The position numbers and the translations under genes are program-made. The notes beneath the pieces are model-generated. The model worked only from the letters and a program-made list of their open reading frames with translations. It did no database searches and was not told where the DNA came from. A stretch of DNA of 64,000 nt from Planctomycetota bacterium (lineage in GTDB: Bacteria > Planctomycetota > B15-G4): assembly GCA_021604805.1 (NCBI GenBank), contig BQJR01000003.1:744001-808000 (forward strand), read 5' to 3'. Positions 63,194 to 64,000 of this stretch are shown here, piece by piece (the stretch's first letter is position 1; the number at the start of each line of letters is the position of its first letter).

Positions 63194-64000
63194 TCAGGAG
63201 CCCGTGACCTTGATCGACTTCAGCTTGTTGTCGATGAACACGTTCTCGTCGACGTTCTCGATTTGGAGATCGACGCCCTTGTTCTTGCGGCTCGTGTTGA
63301 GCAGGAAGGCGCCGTCCGCCGAGTCGTGGGCCTCGATACCATTCGTGCCGCTCGACTGCAGGCGGTTGGCGTGGAACAGCGTGCCGGTGCTCTCGAGGTA
63401 GGCGCCTGCTTGGCCGGCCCCCTTCACCGTGTTGCCGCTCATGATGGTGAACGACGCGCGCGCGTGCAGGCCGCGCCCCTCGGTGTTCGAAACGATGTTG
63501 TCGAGCACCTGCGTGTCGCCGCCGTCGGAGTTGCTCGTGGTGACACCACTCAGCCCGCCGCTGATCCGGTTGCGGGAGAGCAGACCGCCCATCATGCTCG
63601 AGTGCATGTTGCTGAGCGTGCCGCTGAACCGGTTCCCCGACGCGAAGACCTGCACCCCGGAGAACACCGCGCCTTCCTGGAAGTCGGCGATCCGGTTCGA
63701 CTCGACGAGGCTCACGACCGAGTCGGAGATCTGCAAGCCGACGCTGTCGTCCTCGAAGCTTCCCTTCAGGCGATGACCGCGGTGCACGCTGGCCACGGTG
63801 GCGTCGACTCGGAGCGCCTTCTCGCTCTCGTCGAAGCGGCAGCGGTCGGTGAGCACGCCCAGGCTCACGTCGATGCGCAAGTCGCGCGTGGCGTTGCCGC
63901 GGAAGCGACAGCGCACGACCTCCACGCCGACGCCTTGCACGATCTCGAGGCCTGCGTCGGAGTCTTCGAAGCGCAGGTTCTCGAGACGCATGCGCTCGCA
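63194..64000 (-). CDS. right-handed beta-helix protein, 5' end outside the window
   Basis: The stop is at 63194, and the frame stays open to the window edge, so the true N-terminus lies beyond 64000. The visible 269 residues are regular parallel beta-helix coils of about 22 residues with NRI, GNRF and GNTV turns (for example VESNRIADFQEGAVFSGVQV and ASGNRFSGTLSN), matching the NosD/pectate-lyase-like repeat group. No catalytic site can be identified in this part. It is convergent with the oxidoreductase gene (43-bp gap). Likely an exported carbohydrate-binding or -degrading protein. Confidence 0.75.
   Translation of the reverse strand, partial: CERMRLENLRFEDSDAGLEIVQGVGVEVVRCRFRGNATRDLRIDVSLGVLTDRCRFDESEKALRVDATVASVHRGHRLKGSFEDDSVGLQISDSVVSLVESNRIADFQEGAVFSGVQVFASGNRFSGTLSNMHSSMMGGLLSRNRISGGLSGVTTSNSDGGDTQVLDNIVSNTEGRGLHARASFTIMSGNTVKGAGQAGAYLESTGTLFHANRLQSSGTNGIEAHDSADGAFLLNTSRKNKGVDLQIENVDENVFIDNKLKSIKVTGS

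Overview
The window is GC-rich, gene-dense DNA of planctomycete character (Planctomycetota). The grounds are the mix of families rather than any marker gene: two Ser/Thr kinases with the usual planctomycete N-terminal helical region, two ECF sigma factors of the kind that accompany them, sulfatase, sialate-O-acetylesterase-like, DUF1080 and Tat-exported Gfo/Idh/MocA proteins, a squalene-cyclase-repeat protein with a TonB-like membrane anchor, and secreted proteins sharing a C-terminal domain. Many starts are GTG, and many neighbouring genes overlap by 4 bp. No rRNA, CRISPR array, prophage or plasmid origin was seen; there is one tRNA (Gln, UUG).

Layout. 0-5.1 kb: a small coiled-coil protein, then (minus strand) a histidine kinase / sigma-54-type response regulator pair and an alginate-export-type porin. 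5.2-9.3 kb: a P-loop protein with a Walker lysine replaced by arginine, a lipoprotein joining a CX5R phosphatase-like domain to a c-type haem motif, an unknown membrane protein, a phosphodiesterase and a MOSC protein. 9.3-14.3 kb: a secreted metallopeptidase, tRNA-Gln with a good promoter, and two groups of decayed transposase sequences on either side of a TolB-like propeller gene. 14.3-18.5 kb: S41-type peptidase, SGNH-like protein, adenosine kinase-like PfkB protein.

18.7-26.9 kb is the clearest metabolic unit: a nearly complete reductive pyrimidine catabolic locus. A yeast-Fcy1-like cytosine deaminase is divergent from a uracil/xanthine permease, (methyl)malonate-semialdehyde dehydrogenase, beta-ureidopropionase, dihydropyrimidinase, beta-alanine-type aminotransferase and the catalytic subunit of dihydropyrimidine dehydrogenase. 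Together they would take cytosine or uracil to beta-alanine, malonate semialdehyde and an acyl-CoA. The shared 65-bp promoter region holds nested palindromes.

27-37 kb: sulfatase, DEAD-box helicase, RlmI-type methyltransferase, two tandem sialate-O-acetylesterase family proteins of which the second has lost both catalytic Ser and His, and a squalene-cyclase-repeat protein. 37-44 kb: an SDR protein with a zinc-ribbon N-terminus, a secreted repeat protein, and a translationally coupled ECF sigma / TPR kinase pair. 44-57.8 kb: HlyIII/PAQR protein, metallo-beta-lactamase-fold protein, and a run of WD40 kinase, carboxypeptidase-regulatory-like protein and a 1261-residue TSP3 / Ser-Thr-rich / beta-helix surface protein, divergent from a second ECF sigma factor; then a beta-barrel protein and a SulP permease. 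57.8-64 kb: a putative keto-sugar locus (double DUF1080 protein, ApbE-DUF1080 fusion, SUMF1-like protein, Gfo/Idh/MocA oxidoreductase) and a beta-helix protein cut by the window edge.
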